Positions 32,435-42,045 of a DNA stretch of 64,000 nt are shown one piece after another. A model generated the notes under the pieces. The model ran no database searches and was not told the origin of the DNA. It saw only the letters and a program-made list of their open reading frames with translations. The DNA is from Pedobacter sp. FW305-3-2-15-E-R2A2. Lineage in GTDB: Bacteria > Bacteroidota > Bacteroidia > Sphingobacteriales > Sphingobacteriaceae. Made by a program: the position numbers and the translations under genes. The stretch's first letter is position 1, and every line of letters starts with the position of its first letter. The stretch is taken from the NCBI RefSeq assembly GCF_038446955.1, contig NZ_CP151803.1:5704001-5768000 (forward strand), written 5' to 3'.

Positions 32435-34810
32435 ATGTTCAGGATAAACTTAAAAATTGCATTAAGAAACCTTTGGAGAAGTAAAGGATTTACCTTAATT
32501 AATATAGGCGGCCTAGCCGTTGGATTGGCCTGCGCCCTGATGTTATTGTTGTATGTGGCTTATGAATGGAGTTACGACAAACAGTTTGCGGATGTCGACA
32601 GAACTTATTTCACCAGGCTTAACCTAAAAATCAACGGAAAACTCAATACCACCAGAGCCACACCCAATAAACTTGCTGCTACTGCTTTACAGACCATCCC
32701 TGGCATTGAAAATGCCGCCAGGATTGCAATGGGAACACCAGACAAGCTCTTTAGCCATAAGGAAAACAATTTCAAACTGAAAGGGCTTACCGTTGATCCT
32801 TCCTTTTTGAAAATATTTGATTACCAGTTCATTTATGGAGATGCCAATTCAGCTTTGAAAGATCCCAATTCCATACTCCTGACCTCCTCAACTGCAAAAA
32901 GACTTTTTGGAAATGAGAACCCTATCGGACAAAGCGTGATGTGGGATAACCGTAAACCATTAAAAGTTGCAGCAGTCATAAAAGACCTTCCAAAAAATCA
33001 AAGTATTCAGTTTGACATTCTGCAAACCTGGGCCCTTTTCGAACAGGAAAACCCTTCGGAAAAAGAAAATGGCTGGGGAACCATCACCTGCATAACCATT
33101 ATCAAACTAAAGGACAAACAGACTTTTGCCGCTGCAGATGCAGCAGTAAGAAAGCTGATTTACTCAAAAGAGAAAGATACTGACCTTGAAGCCTTTCTCT
33201 TTCCTTATTCCAAACATCATCTTTACGATGAATTTGAGAATGGAAAAGTAACCGGCGGAAGAATAGATCAGGTTAAGCTCTTCGCTTTTCTTGCCTTTTG
33301 CGTCTTGCTGATTGCCAGCATCAATTACATGAACCTCTCTACTGCCCGTTCTGAAAAACGCGCCAGGGAAGTAGGTATCCGCAAAGCGATGGGCTCTTCA
33401 AGGTTCAACCTGATGGGACAATTTATCTTGGAATCCCTGCTGTTGTCCTTTGTAGCGATGTTGCTCGCTTTTGTACTTTTAGAAATTTCTCTTCCTTATT
33501 TCAACAACCTGCTCGACATACAGATTCAGATCAATTACTATTCTTATTTGTTCTGGGCCACACTGGTCGCCATGGTTTCGATCACCGGGCTGCTGGCTGG
33601 CAGCTATCCTGCTTTCTATTTATCCTCTTTCAGTCCGACAAAAGTTTTGAAGGGTTTTAAAGGTAAGGGTGGATCATCTATGTCTATACGAAAAGTCCTT
33701 GTGATCGTACAATTTAGCCTTTCGGTCTGCATGATCATCTGTGCAATCGTAATTTATACCCAGATTCAGTTCATGAAAAACAAACCTCTGGGGTTTGAAC
33801 GCGATAGCCTCGCACAACTGGATATCGAAGGAGAATGGTCCAAACCGGGGAAACTGGAACTTTTTAAAGCTGAATTAAAGAAAGCTGGCGCGATTGTATC
33901 TGCAACCGAATTCGCCTCTGCTTTTACGGAGGGGGGAAGCATCACCGGAGGAATCAGCTGGCCTGGAAAAGCGGTGAACGACAATTCGGTCATCGATTAC
34001 AGAAGTACAGGTTACGAATTTACCAATACCATAGGCAGCGCGCTCGTTGCGGGCAGGGATTTCAGCCCTGAATTTGTGGCAGACACCTCGACCTCTGTGA
34101 TGGTCAATGAACAGGCCGTAAAGACAATGGGACTTAAAAATCCGGTTGGCACAAAGATTACCTGGGGAGACAACCCACCCCTAACCATCATTGGCGTGGT
34201 AAAAGATTATTCCAACGAAGCAATTGGACGGAAATCAAAGCCAACCTTATTTTATTTTAACCCTGCAAAAAGCCGGATATTGTTGTTGAGACTGAATCCT
34301 TCGCAGCCCCTGAATAAATCTGCACAGCTCATCAGGGCCATCAGCAACCGCATGAACCCGGCATACCCGGCAGAACTAAAATTCATTAGTCAGGGGATGG
34401 AAGAACAACTCAGAAACGAGAAACTACTCAGCGCCTTATCTAATATTTTCGGTGGCTTTGCCATCCTGATCTCCTGCCTTGGGTTGTTAGGTCTCGCTTT
34501 ATATATGGCCGAACAGCGAAACAAGGAAATCAGCATCAGAAAAGTACTTGGTGCAGATTTGAAAAACATACTGATCCTGCTGAATAAGGACTTTATTAAG
34601 CTCGTGATCTTCTCTAATATGATCGCTTTTCCCCTGGCCTATATCTTTGCAAAAAACTGGCTCAGTAAATACGATTACAAAATAGACATCGCCATTTGGC
34701 CCTTCCTCATTGCAGGACTGATCTCTCTTTTTATTTCGGTATTAACCGTGAGTTTACAAACCTTTAAAGTTGCAAAAGCCAATGCGATAGATGCTTTAAA
34801 ATATGAATAG
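32435..34810 (+). CDS. MacB/FtsX-type ABC transporter permease
   Basis: About 791 residues from the ATG at 32435 (MFRINLKIALRNLWRSKGF); a GTG at 32372 would add a basic, unusual N-terminus. TM1 at about 20-42, a MacB_PCD periplasmic domain, three membrane segments with the FtsX motif ('SEKRAREVGIRKAMGSSRFNLMGQFILES'), a second periplasmic domain and a final FtsX repeat ('EQRNKEISIRKVLGADLKNILILLNKDF'). Duplicated-FtsX permeases of this length are very common in Bacteroidota. No ATPase partner gene is adjacent. The substrate is unknown. Confidence 0.87.
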   Translation: MFRINLKIALRNLWRSKGFTLINIGGLAVGLACALMLLLYVAYEWSYDKQFADVDRTYFTRLNLKINGKLNTTRATPNKLAATALQTIPGIENAARIAMGTPDKLFSHKENNFKLKGLTVDPSFLKIFDYQFIYGDANSALKDPNSILLTSSTAKRLFGNENPIGQSVMWDNRKPLKVAAVIKDLPKNQSIQFDILQTWALFEQENPSEKENGWGTITCITIIKLKDKQTFAAADAAVRKLIYSKEKDTDLEAFLFPYSKHHLYDEFENGKVTGGRIDQVKLFAFLAFCVLLIASINYMNLSTARSEKRAREVGIRKAMGSSRFNLMGQFILESLLLSFVAMLLAFVLLEISLPYFNNLLDIQIQINYYSYLFWATLVAMVSITGLLAGSYPAFYLSSFSPTKVLKGFKGKGGSSMSIRKVLVIVQFSLSVCMIICAIVIYTQIQFMKNKPLGFERDSLAQLDIEGEWSKPGKLELFKAELKKAGAIVSATEFASAFTEGGSITGGISWPGKAVNDNSVIDYRSTGYEFTNTIGSALVAGRDFSPEFVADTSTSVMVNEQAVKTMGLKNPVGTKITWGDNPPLTIIGVVKDYSNEAIGRKSKPTLFYFNPAKSRILLLRLNPSQPLNKSAQLIRAISNRMNPAYPAELKFISQGMEEQLRNEKLLSALSNIFGGFAILISCLGLLGLALYMAEQRNKEISIRKVLGADLKNILILLNKDFIKLVIFSNMIAFPLAYIFAKNWLSKYDYKIDIAIWPFLIAGLISLFISVLTVSLQTFKVAKANAIDALKYE

Positions 34811-34929
34811 TCACCATACAGTGACAATATACTGGCGATAAAAATCATTTGTTTTTCACAAAATGGGATAATGCTTTAGTCTTCATCAGAATCACCTCTT
34901 GAATTGCTATCTTGAGAAAAAAATAAAGC

Positions 34930-36558
34930 ATGAAATTCTTCATTAATGAAACTGATCAGATTGTAAACGAAGCGATAGAAGGATTATTAACCAATCCTAA
35001 ATTAGCCAGACTTGACTCCTTCCCTGAAGTAAGGGTAGTCATCCGCAAAGACTGGGATAAATCAAAAGTGGCCATCATCTCTGGTGGTGGCTCAGGGCAC
35101 GAACCTGCACATGCAGGCTTTGTAGGAAAAGGAATGTTGACCGCAGCCGTATGCGGAGATATCTTTGCTTCCCCAACAGTAGATGCGGTATTGTCGGCGA
35201 TCCTTGCAGCGACCGGACCGAAAGGCTGTTTGTTAATTATAAAAAACTATACCGGCGACCGCCTGAATTTCGGTCTGGCAGCAGAACAGGCCCGCGCTCT
35301 GGGATATGAAGTTAAAACCGTTACTGTAGATGACGATATTGCCTTAGGTAAAGAAGTAAAAAAAAGAGGCCTGGCAGGAACACTGTTCGTGCATAAGATT
35401 GCCGGACAGCTTGCTGAAGAAGGAAAATCACTGGAAGAAATCGCCGCCATTGCACAACAGGTGATTGACCAGACCGCCTCAATCGGCCTTTCATTAACAG
35501 AATGCCAACACTTAGGACAGGAAACCACCTCCCGCTTAAATGATGAGCAGGTAGAACTTGGATTGGGAATCCATGGCGAACCAGGGATTGAAGTGATCCC
35601 TTATGCCAAAGCAGATCAACTGATGGCCCTGGCTATAGAAAAACTCGAAGCAAATCTTTCCAATGAAAATGGCCGTTATGCCATGATCTTTAACAATATG
35701 GGAAGTGTAAGCCCTATTGAAATGAGCTTACTGGTCAACTCCTTCCGCAAAACAAAATTAGCCGCAAAAATAGATTACATGATTGGCCCCGCAGCCCTGA
35801 TGTCTTCGATCAATATGAGTGGTTTCTCTGTATCTGTCTTATTACTGAGTCCGGAAATAGAAAAAGCCTTACTTGCTGAGGCGGAGCCTATCGCATGGCA
35901 AGTACAAGCCTTTAAAAAACCTGCCGAAATCATCAGCCCAAAACTTCCGGAAACCATTCCTTACGAAGCATCCTCCAATGATCAGGTCTATCAATTGATC
36001 AACGATGTGGCGCAACTACTCGTATCCATCGAAAAGGAAATCAACGGACTGGATGCTAAAGTTGGAGATGGCGATGCAGGATCGACCTTTGCCCTGACTG
36101 GAAGAAGACTACTAACAGTCATAGACCGCCTTCCTTTGAAGGATACCGGGAAATTACTGCTCAGCATTGGCCGGATTCTGGCACGAGAAGCCGGTGGCTC
36201 CAGCGGAGTCTTATTGTCTATCTTATTTACAGCTGCAGGAACTGCTTACACCAAATCTCCTGAACTGGGAAAATCACTATTGGAAGGATTACAAAAAGTA
36301 AAAGACTATGGTGGGGCACAAACCGGCGACCGGACCATGATAGACGCCTTACAACCTGCTTTTGAATCGCTTGCAAACGGAGAAACGATCAACCTTGTTG
36401 CCCAACATGCACGTAAAGGAGCAGAACACACCAAGACCATCATCAATACCAAATTCGGCCGTTCCTCTTATCTTTCTGAAGAAGTATTGAGAAATGTCCC
36501 GGATCCCGGAGCCGAAGTTATCGCCAGGATTTTTGAAAAGATGGCCTCAGGAAAGTAG
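34930..36558 (+). CDS. fused dihydroxyacetone kinase (DhaK-DhaL)
   Basis: 542 residues. The DhaK part covers about 1-330: 'SGGGSGHEPAHAGFVGKGMLTAAVCGDIFASP' for substrate binding, and the covalent substrate-binding His in 'GIHGEPG' (about 216). The DhaL ATP-binding part starts near residue 350 with 'LDAKVGDGDAG' (about 374-384), whose Asp residues bind Mg-ATP. The single-chain form uses ATP rather than PTS phosphate. It phosphorylates dihydroxyacetone to DHAP and may also act on other trioses. Monocistronic, with about 120 bases upstream and no clear promoter match. Confidence 0.92.
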   Translation: MKFFINETDQIVNEAIEGLLTNPKLARLDSFPEVRVVIRKDWDKSKVAIISGGGSGHEPAHAGFVGKGMLTAAVCGDIFASPTVDAVLSAILAATGPKGCLLIIKNYTGDRLNFGLAAEQARALGYEVKTVTVDDDIALGKEVKKRGLAGTLFVHKIAGQLAEEGKSLEEIAAIAQQVIDQTASIGLSLTECQHLGQETTSRLNDEQVELGLGIHGEPGIEVIPYAKADQLMALAIEKLEANLSNENGRYAMIFNNMGSVSPIEMSLLVNSFRKTKLAAKIDYMIGPAALMSSINMSGFSVSVLLLSPEIEKALLAEAEPIAWQVQAFKKPAEIISPKLPETIPYEASSNDQVYQLINDVAQLLVSIEKEINGLDAKVGDGDAGSTFALTGRRLLTVIDRLPLKDTGKLLLSIGRILAREAGGSSGVLLSILFTAAGTAYTKSPELGKSLLEGLQKVKDYGGAQTGDRTMIDALQPAFESLANGETINLVAQHARKGAEHTKTIINTKFGRSSYLSEEVLRNVPDPGAEVIARIFEKMASGK

Positions 36559-36631
36559 TGCCTTACCCTGAACCTCTACCTCATCATGATGAAGCCTTAT
36601 TGGTTAAAAGGAAAAAAGGTCTTTAAGCCCG

Positions 36632-37051
36632 CTATTGTTGGTTTTTATCGAAATGTAACAACCAGTTGTTTCCATATTTATCCTTCAGGTCGCCAAACAA
36701 AGCTCCCCAGAAACTATTTTCCAAAGGATGGGTTGCTGTCCCCCCTGCTGCCAGACGTTCGTAACAGCTGCGAACTTCGGCTTCCGTACTGCAATTGAGC
36801 ATCAGGGAAACGGCATTCCCCTTCAGCAGTCCTTCGCTACCGACCATATCCGAAGCCATAATCCTGATCAGTCCATTGGTCAGTGTCGCATGTAAAATAT
36901 ACCCTTTCATCTTTTCCGGCATTTTTTCCGATAACGGTGATGCGCCAATGGTTTGAAAGCTCAGTTCTCCCCCGAGACAGGACTGGTAGAAAGTCATCGC
37001 CTCCCTGCAGTTGCCGGCAAAAGTGAGGTAGGAGTTGATAGATGTCATCAT
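36632..37051 (-). CDS. PhnB-like VOC-family protein
   Basis: 139 residues (two adjacent ATGs at the start). Opening 'SINSYLTFAGNCREAMTFYQSCLGGEL' and ending 'FGDLKDKYGNNWLLHF' are typical of the PhnB/3-demethylubiquinone methyltransferase-like VOC group. No signal peptide. Despite the name PhnB, there is no sign that it acts on phosphonates. It is divergent from the GlxA-like regulator; the intergenic region is about 130 bases. Confidence 0.83.
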   Translation of the reverse strand: MMTSINSYLTFAGNCREAMTFYQSCLGGELSFQTIGASPLSEKMPEKMKGYILHATLTNGLIRIMASDMVGSEGLLKGNAVSLMLNCSTEAEVRSCYERLAAGGTATHPLENSFWGALFGDLKDKYGNNWLLHFDKNQQ

Positions 37052-37151
37052 GATTAAAATAAATTACCGGTTCAAACATAACAGGAAGCTTAAAAAAAAG
37101 TCTTGTGTAAAAGCGACAATTAAAGGGGTTGTTTACGACAATAAAACACAA

Positions 37152-37159
37152 TATATTTG
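37152..37159 (+). promoter_or_regulatory. -7 box of the GlxA-like regulator gene
   Basis: TATATTTG, a full TAnnTTTG match, with a TTG 20 bases upstream at 37129-37131 as a possible -33 element. It lies 20 bases before the ATG at 37180, which supports that start over an ATG at 37129 located upstream of the box. Confidence 0.55.
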
Positions 37160-37179
37160 GTATCAAATCGAATGCGAAG

Positions 37180-38160
37180 ATGAAACATATTTCAATCCTG
37201 GTTCCTGAAACAGCGGTTATCGAATCTATTGCTGATCCCGGCTATCTCTTCAGAATGGTGAATGAGTTTCTGGAATCTTCGGGAAAACCTGCCTTATTTC
37301 AGGTACAGCTGGTGGGCTTATCAAAAGAAACCAGATTGAACAACAGCCTATTTTCTGTCCATGCGGATAAATTAATTGCGGAAGTAAAAAAAACGGACCT
37401 GATCTTTATCCCTGCCTTGAGTGGACATATGAAAACGGCTCTGGAACTAAACAAAGACTTCCTGCCATGGATCACTGACCATTATCATAAAGGAGCTGAA
37501 GTCGCTTCCCTGTGTATTGGTGCTTTCCTGCTCGCTTCCACAGGTTTGCTGAAAGGGAAGCAGTGCTCTACCCATTGGCTTCATGCAACGGAGTTCCGGG
37601 AAATGTTTCCTGATGTCACCCTCGTTGATGGCAGCATCATTACCGAAGAACAACGAATCTACTCCAGTGGCGGCGCCAATTCCTATTGGAATTTACTGCT
37701 CTATCTGGTAGAGAAATATACCGACCGCGATACTGCAATTCTGGCTTCCAAGTTTTTCGCCATTGATATTGACAGGGAAAGTCAGGCTGCATTTATGATG
37801 TTCCAGGGTCAGAAAGACCATGAAGACATCGAGATTAAAAAGGTTCAGGAATTTATAGAAAGTAATTATCAGGATAAAATTACGGTAGACCAGCTGGCCG
37901 GTATGTCTGCTCTGGGCAGAAGAAGCTTTGAACGTAGATTCAGCAAAGCCACCAACAATACCGTAGTGGAATACATCCAGAGGGTGAAAATTGAAGCGGC
38001 AAAAAGAAGCTTTGAAAGCAGCAGAAAGAACATTACCGAAGTGATGTTCGATGTCGGATATACAGACACAAAAGCCTTCCGGGATGTATTTAAAAAGATT
38101 ACCGGATTAACCCCGATAGAGTACAGGAACAAGTATAACAAACAAGCGGTAACGGCTTAA
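37180..38160 (+). CDS. GlxA-type AraC regulator with DJ-1/PfpI domain
   Basis: About 326 residues from the ATG at 37180 (MKHISILVPE). The N-terminal 190 residues are a class I glutamine amidotransferase/DJ-1-like domain, with Cys in 'VASLCIGAFLLASTGLL' at the nucleophile elbow. The C-terminal 100 residues hold the two AraC helix-turn-helix motifs ('ITVDQLAGMSALGRRSFERRFSKATNN', 'ITEVMFDVGYTDTKAFRDVFKKITGLTP'). Such proteins are transcription regulators, often of amine or nitrogen metabolism. A second AraC gene follows after 11 bases. Confidence 0.88.
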   Translation: MKHISILVPETAVIESIADPGYLFRMVNEFLESSGKPALFQVQLVGLSKETRLNNSLFSVHADKLIAEVKKTDLIFIPALSGHMKTALELNKDFLPWITDHYHKGAEVASLCIGAFLLASTGLLKGKQCSTHWLHATEFREMFPDVTLVDGSIITEEQRIYSSGGANSYWNLLLYLVEKYTDRDTAILASKFFAIDIDRESQAAFMMFQGQKDHEDIEIKKVQEFIESNYQDKITVDQLAGMSALGRRSFERRFSKATNNTVVEYIQRVKIEAAKRSFESSRKNITEVMFDVGYTDTKAFRDVFKKITGLTPIEYRNKYNKQAVTA

Positions 38161-38171
38161 CAACAGCTCCT

Positions 38172-38960
38172 ATGCAGATCTTCCCCTCCCCTCATCTTTC
38201 CAATATGATCAAACATTTTCTCATTATCGAAAGTGATCATCGGGAGCTGATGGAGCATCATTTTTTTCCAGATGGCAATTCGGGAATGGTTTTTCATTAT
38301 GGAGATCCCTTTGTTCAGCATCCCGGGAGCTTTATCTACGGGCAGGTGAGCAAATTCAGGCGCATGCAATCGGGGGGTAAAATCGGAATGCTGGTGGTCG
38401 TCTTTCAGCCTCATGGAAGCCACCTGCTGCTGGGAATTCCCGCCAATGAGCTTAGCGACGAAATCTGCACTTTATCCGATTTCTGGGGCGCTGAAGCCTC
38501 CGTTTTAGAAGATCAGGTTCTGAATGCAGCCGATAATTCGAAGCGGATTGAAATCCTGGAAAACTTTCTGACCAAAAAATTAAGCACCTGCCTGGACGCA
38601 GATCCTGTGATCCGCCAAAGTCTGGAACTGATTTATACCCATCACGGCTTAACCCCAATCCATGAACTGAATAACAGACTCCAGGTCAGTGAAAGGCAGC
38701 TGGAAAGAAAATTCAAAGAGAACATCGGAATTTCTCCTAAAAATTTCTCCAATATCATCCGGTTACAGTTCTTTTTAAAGCTGTTCCGAACGAAATCCCC
38801 GGAAAAAAGCCTGACAGAAATCGGCTATGAAAGTGGCTATTATGACCAGGCGCACCTCATCCGGGAGTTCCGGAAAAGTGTAGGCCTGAGCCCTGGTCAG
38901 TATATTTTTAAAACAAACCGCCTGGCGGTCAATCTCGTCCAGCTCCCTCCGCTTTTATAA
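38172..38960 (+). CDS. AraC-family transcriptional regulator
   Basis: 262 residues. N-terminal sensor part of about 140 residues of the DUF6597-like beta type ('FPDGNSGMVFHYGDPFVQHPGSFIYGQV'), then the double helix-turn-helix ('TPIHELNNRLQVSERQLERKFKENIGISPKNFSNIIR', 'SLTEIGYESGYYDQAHLIREFRKSVGLSPGQY'). Encoded 11 bases after the GlxA-like gene and 120 bases before the nitrilase gene, which may be its target. The ligand is unknown. Confidence 0.87.
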   Translation: MQIFPSPHLSNMIKHFLIIESDHRELMEHHFFPDGNSGMVFHYGDPFVQHPGSFIYGQVSKFRRMQSGGKIGMLVVVFQPHGSHLLLGIPANELSDEICTLSDFWGAEASVLEDQVLNAADNSKRIEILENFLTKKLSTCLDADPVIRQSLELIYTHHGLTPIHELNNRLQVSERQLERKFKENIGISPKNFSNIIRLQFFLKLFRTKSPEKSLTEIGYESGYYDQAHLIREFRKSVGLSPGQYIFKTNRLAVNLVQLPPLL

Positions 38961-39080
38961 GCTTTTGCAAAGCTCTGCCCCTTTGTCGGCTTTGTACAAT
39001 TTTCCTTGCTTATTTTCCAATACGTTTGTCTTCATATCTTTTGCTGCTCTCACAACAGGTAGCATAAAACAAAAATAAAA

Positions 39081-40034
39081 ATGATGAAAACACTGAAAAT
39101 TGCAACCGCACAATTTGAAAACCGCAGCGGCGATAAAGCATATAACCTGGAACGCATCAATGAACTCTCTGCCCGTGCAGCAGCCTCCGGAGCGGATGTC
39201 ATCTCTTTTCATGAGTGCAGCATTACCGGATATACCTTCGCCAGAAACCTCAGCAAAGCACAAATGCTGGAACAGGCAGAATATATCCCCAATGGCCCCT
39301 CTATTCAGAAATTAAAAGAAATTGCTGCTGAACATCAAATTGTAGTGTTGGCAGGATTATTTGAAAAGGACAGCAATGATGATCTTTTTAAGGCTTATGT
39401 AGCGGTGGACCAGAATGGACTCATCGCCAAATACAGAAAACTGCATCCCTTTATTAACCCGCACCTGAAGCCTGGAAATGAATATGTCATCTTTGATCTT
39501 TTCGGATGGAAATGTAGTATACTGATCTGTTATGACAACAACATTATTGAAAATGTCAGGGCAACGACCTTAATGGGTGCGCAGGTCATTTTCATGCCTC
39601 ATGTCACCATGTGTACACCTTCTACCCGTCCGGGTGCAGGTTTTGTCGCACCTGAATTATGGGAAAACAGGGCAAACGATCCCACTTCAGTCCGTGCAGA
39701 ATTTGATGGCCTGAAAGGCAGGGCATGGCTAATGAAATGGCTTCCTGCAAGGGCTTACGACAATGCAATTTACGCCATCTTCTCCAACCCGATAGGAATG
39801 GACGATGATCAGCTTAAGAACGGCTGTGCCATGATTATTGATCCTTACGGTGATGTAATTGCAGAATGCCGTGAGCTGGGCAACGACATTGCAATCGCCT
39901 CAATTACGCCGGATAAACTGGAGAAAGCCGGTGGATCCCGTTATAAAAATGCCCGCAGGCCCGACTTATACCGGGACATCATCGGGCAGGAACATGAGTC
40001 GAACCAGCAAGTGACCTGGATGACCAAAGCCTGA
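39081..40034 (+). CDS. carbon-nitrogen hydrolase (nitrilase superfamily)
   Basis: 317 residues from the first of two adjacent ATGs. The catalytic triad is visible: Glu45 ('ISFHECSITGY'), Lys120 ('KYRKLHPF') and Cys150 ('SILICYDNN'). The sequence is of the amidase/N-carbamoylase type rather than a true nitrilase, but the substrate cannot be assigned. It follows two AraC-type regulators on the same strand and ends in a strong terminator. Confidence 0.88.
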   Translation: MMKTLKIATAQFENRSGDKAYNLERINELSARAAASGADVISFHECSITGYTFARNLSKAQMLEQAEYIPNGPSIQKLKEIAAEHQIVVLAGLFEKDSNDDLFKAYVAVDQNGLIAKYRKLHPFINPHLKPGNEYVIFDLFGWKCSILICYDNNIIENVRATTLMGAQVIFMPHVTMCTPSTRPGAGFVAPELWENRANDPTSVRAEFDGLKGRAWLMKWLPARAYDNAIYAIFSNPIGMDDDQLKNGCAMIIDPYGDVIAECRELGNDIAIASITPDKLEKAGGSRYKNARRPDLYRDIIGQEHESNQQVTWMTKA

Positions 40035-40054
40035 TCCCGCTTTGATCCGTAAAC

Positions 40055-40086
40055 AAAAAGGGGCAGAATAAATCCTGCCCCTTTTT
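40055..40086 (+). terminator. intrinsic terminator after the nitrilase gene
   Basis: A 12-bp perfect stem (AAAAAGGGGCAG at 40055-40066 with 40075-40086), 8-base loop and T run. It also suits the convergent META gene. Confidence 0.9.
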
Positions 40087-40110
40087 ACGTATATTTTATC
40101 ACAAAATTGC

Positions 40111-41184
40111 TTATTTGGTCAGTCCGAACATCAATACCAGGTGATTGTTCTGATAAAGGTTTAAAGTCTGATCAGCCACATCGAAGCTGAAATCTTTAGT
40201 CCCCAATATGCTCAGGAACTTATTTTCTAAAGCACTTAGTTTTTGATCTAAGCAGGCACGACGGGTACTTGCTGCCGGACCGAAAGCAATGGTCTTGCTT
40301 CCAGCTTCGTAAGTACCAACGTAATTGTTGCAACCAGAGTTCCCATTGAAACGTTTATCCTCAAGGTTGAAATTGATGGTTACCGGTGATTCCGTCTGCG
40401 TCTCTCCATTCATTTGAATCAATCTCCATTTATTGCTTCCAATAAATTTCCAGATGTCATTGGAACCGTTATTTGTCTCCCCTTTTCCGTTACTGAATTC
40501 TAAAGCTTTTACCCCGCCTTTATAGAAAATCATGGTATTGCCGTTACTAGCTACTCTGAAAGTTTTAGTGTTTAATGTTGCTGTAAATTCATGCTCCAGT
40601 TTGTTCACTTTTTCATCCGGACAAGCCATTAATGTCGAAGCTACATTTCCCATCGTAATCAGCTTACTTTTCTGGTCATAACTGAAACCACCAAAGATGC
40701 CGTTACATCCTCCTGAACCGGAAAACTTATTTCCTTTAGGATCTAAGCTCAGGTGAATTCTACCCCCTTCTACCGCTTTTCCATTCATATTCACCAAAGT
40801 CCATTTTTGATTTGCTACTGCCACAAGCGGATCTTTTCCAGCAGGATTAACAGCTATTTTCTGCTTTTTGATCACCTTTTTTAATTTGTAGGTATAAATA
40901 GAAGCATCGGCAGGTACATTCTTTCTTTTAGTACGAATTACAGAAAGCGTATAACGGTAACCTTCCTGATGTTTGAAACCTTGGATTTCGCTATAAAACA
41001 ACTCCCAGTTTTTACTATTCTTATATTTTACCTGCAGACAATTCATTGGAGCAACTCCCGTGCAGGAAGCCCTATCTTCCTTTACCATCAGTCTGATAAC
41101 TTCAGCAGCCATTGTGCTGGAAATACTTCCGAGAACGATTAATAAGGACAAAATTCCCCTTTTTGTAATGATACTTTTTAACAT
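40111..41184 (-). CDS. DUF4377 plus two META domains, exported protein
   Basis: 357 residues. Signal peptide to about residue 26 ('SSTMAA'). Residues about 28-110 match DUF4377 ('VKEDRASCTGVAPMNCLQVKYKNSKNWELFYSEIQGF'). Two META/HslJ-like domains follow at about 125-230 ('WTLVNMNGKAVEGGRIHLSL', 'GSGGCNGIFGGF', 'TLMACPDEKVNKLE') and 245-355 ('WRLIQMNGETQTESPVTINF', 'GNSGCNNYVGTY', 'TRRACLDQKLSALE'). META proteins are exported and associated with stress or motility in other bacteria. The role here is unknown. Confidence 0.85.
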   Translation of the reverse strand: MLKSIITKRGILSLLIVLGSISSTMAAEVIRLMVKEDRASCTGVAPMNCLQVKYKNSKNWELFYSEIQGFKHQEGYRYTLSVIRTKRKNVPADASIYTYKLKKVIKKQKIAVNPAGKDPLVAVANQKWTLVNMNGKAVEGGRIHLSLDPKGNKFSGSGGCNGIFGGFSYDQKSKLITMGNVASTLMACPDEKVNKLEHEFTATLNTKTFRVASNGNTMIFYKGGVKALEFSNGKGETNNGSNDIWKFIGSNKWRLIQMNGETQTESPVTINFNLEDKRFNGNSGCNNYVGTYEAGSKTIAFGPAASTRRACLDQKLSALENKFLSILGTKDFSFDVADQTLNLYQNNHLVLMFGLTK

Positions 41185-41270
41185 TGTGTGTGTATTTATA
41201 TTGTGTTTTAACCTTTGTCCATTTCACCGGACGCTAATATCCTTGCAATTCTCACACCAAATTGAAAACA

Positions 41271-41303
41271 AAAACGGCAGCCACCACCGGTGACTGCCGT
41301 TTT
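41271..41303. terminator. terminator of the DUF4198/PepSY operon
   Basis: A 10-bp perfect stem (AAAACGGCAG at 41271-41280 with CTGCCGTTTT at 41294-41303) downstream of the minus-strand gene ending at 41323. Confidence 0.85.
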
Positions 41304-41322
41304 CATCAGCGCCAAAGTTCAG

Positions 41323-42030
41323 TTAGTTTACCGCGATATTCAGGGTCGCTACGCGTTCAATACTTTCAAATGCCTGTCCTGCTACTTTTTCATGATGACC
41401 CGCTTCCAGGAGATAGGTACCTGGCCATTCCGGTGTAAAAGTAGTTTTTCCATCAGCACCAGTTTTCAGCTGTTTCGTCCATCCTTTCGGAGCGAATACC
41501 GACACTTCTACATCCGCTGCAGGCTGCGCTTTAAAATGGCTGCTTAAAGCGATTGCTTTTCCTGTCTTCAGACTGGCCAATGCATCCACAAACACTCCTA
41601 AATCCGCTTTACTTGCCAGGGCAGTATTACCTACGTTTGCTTTACCCACACTCACCAACGCAGCTGCATTAAATTGATATTGTTTTTTACCAGCCAGCTG
41701 TTTTACGGTATGGCTGATGCTTAAGGTATACACACCATCTGCTGCCGGCGTAAAGCTGGCTACAAAATGATCTTCTTTTGGCGTCACTTTCAGTTGTTCT
41801 TTTTCTCCCTGAGGGTTGATCAGCCAAAGGCTAAATTCTTTGGTATCCGACCACCAGTCGCCCAATTTCTCAGGTTGGCTTTCTCCAGGTTCACCATAGA
41901 AAATTTTCACTTCCTGAGCGGTTCCTTTTTTACCGTTCGCCGCCGTTTTAATAAACAAGGCATGTGCGAATAATTGATTTACGCTGAACATCAGGATCAG
42001 CGATAATGCGAGTGTTTTTAGTTTGTTCAT
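41323..42030 (-). CDS. DUF4198-like periplasmic protein
   Basis: 235 residues. Signal peptide to about residue 22 ('NQLFA'), directly followed by HALFIKTAANG, the N-terminal His typical of DUF4198 metal-uptake-associated proteins. Two immunoglobulin-like beta domains follow ('FTPAADGVYTLSISHTV', 'FTPEWPGTYLLEAGHHEKVAG'). Such proteins are found near TonB receptors and PepSY proteins and are thought to help metal or siderophore handling. It lies 15 bases after the PepSY gene. The metal is not known. Confidence 0.75.
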   Translation of the reverse strand: MNKLKTLALSLILMFSVNQLFAHALFIKTAANGKKGTAQEVKIFYGEPGESQPEKLGDWWSDTKEFSLWLINPQGEKEQLKVTPKEDHFVASFTPAADGVYTLSISHTVKQLAGKKQYQFNAAALVSVGKANVGNTALASKADLGVFVDALASLKTGKAIALSSHFKAQPAADVEVSVFAPKGWTKQLKTGADGKTTFTPEWPGTYLLEAGHHEKVAGQAFESIERVATLNIAVN

Positions 42031-42045
42031 TTTTTTATTTTGTAA

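Noticed and set aside
36632..37051. PhnB-like protein as part of phosphonate metabolism
   Set aside because: The PhnB name is historical; the gene lies far from the phosphonate operon and has only VOC features.
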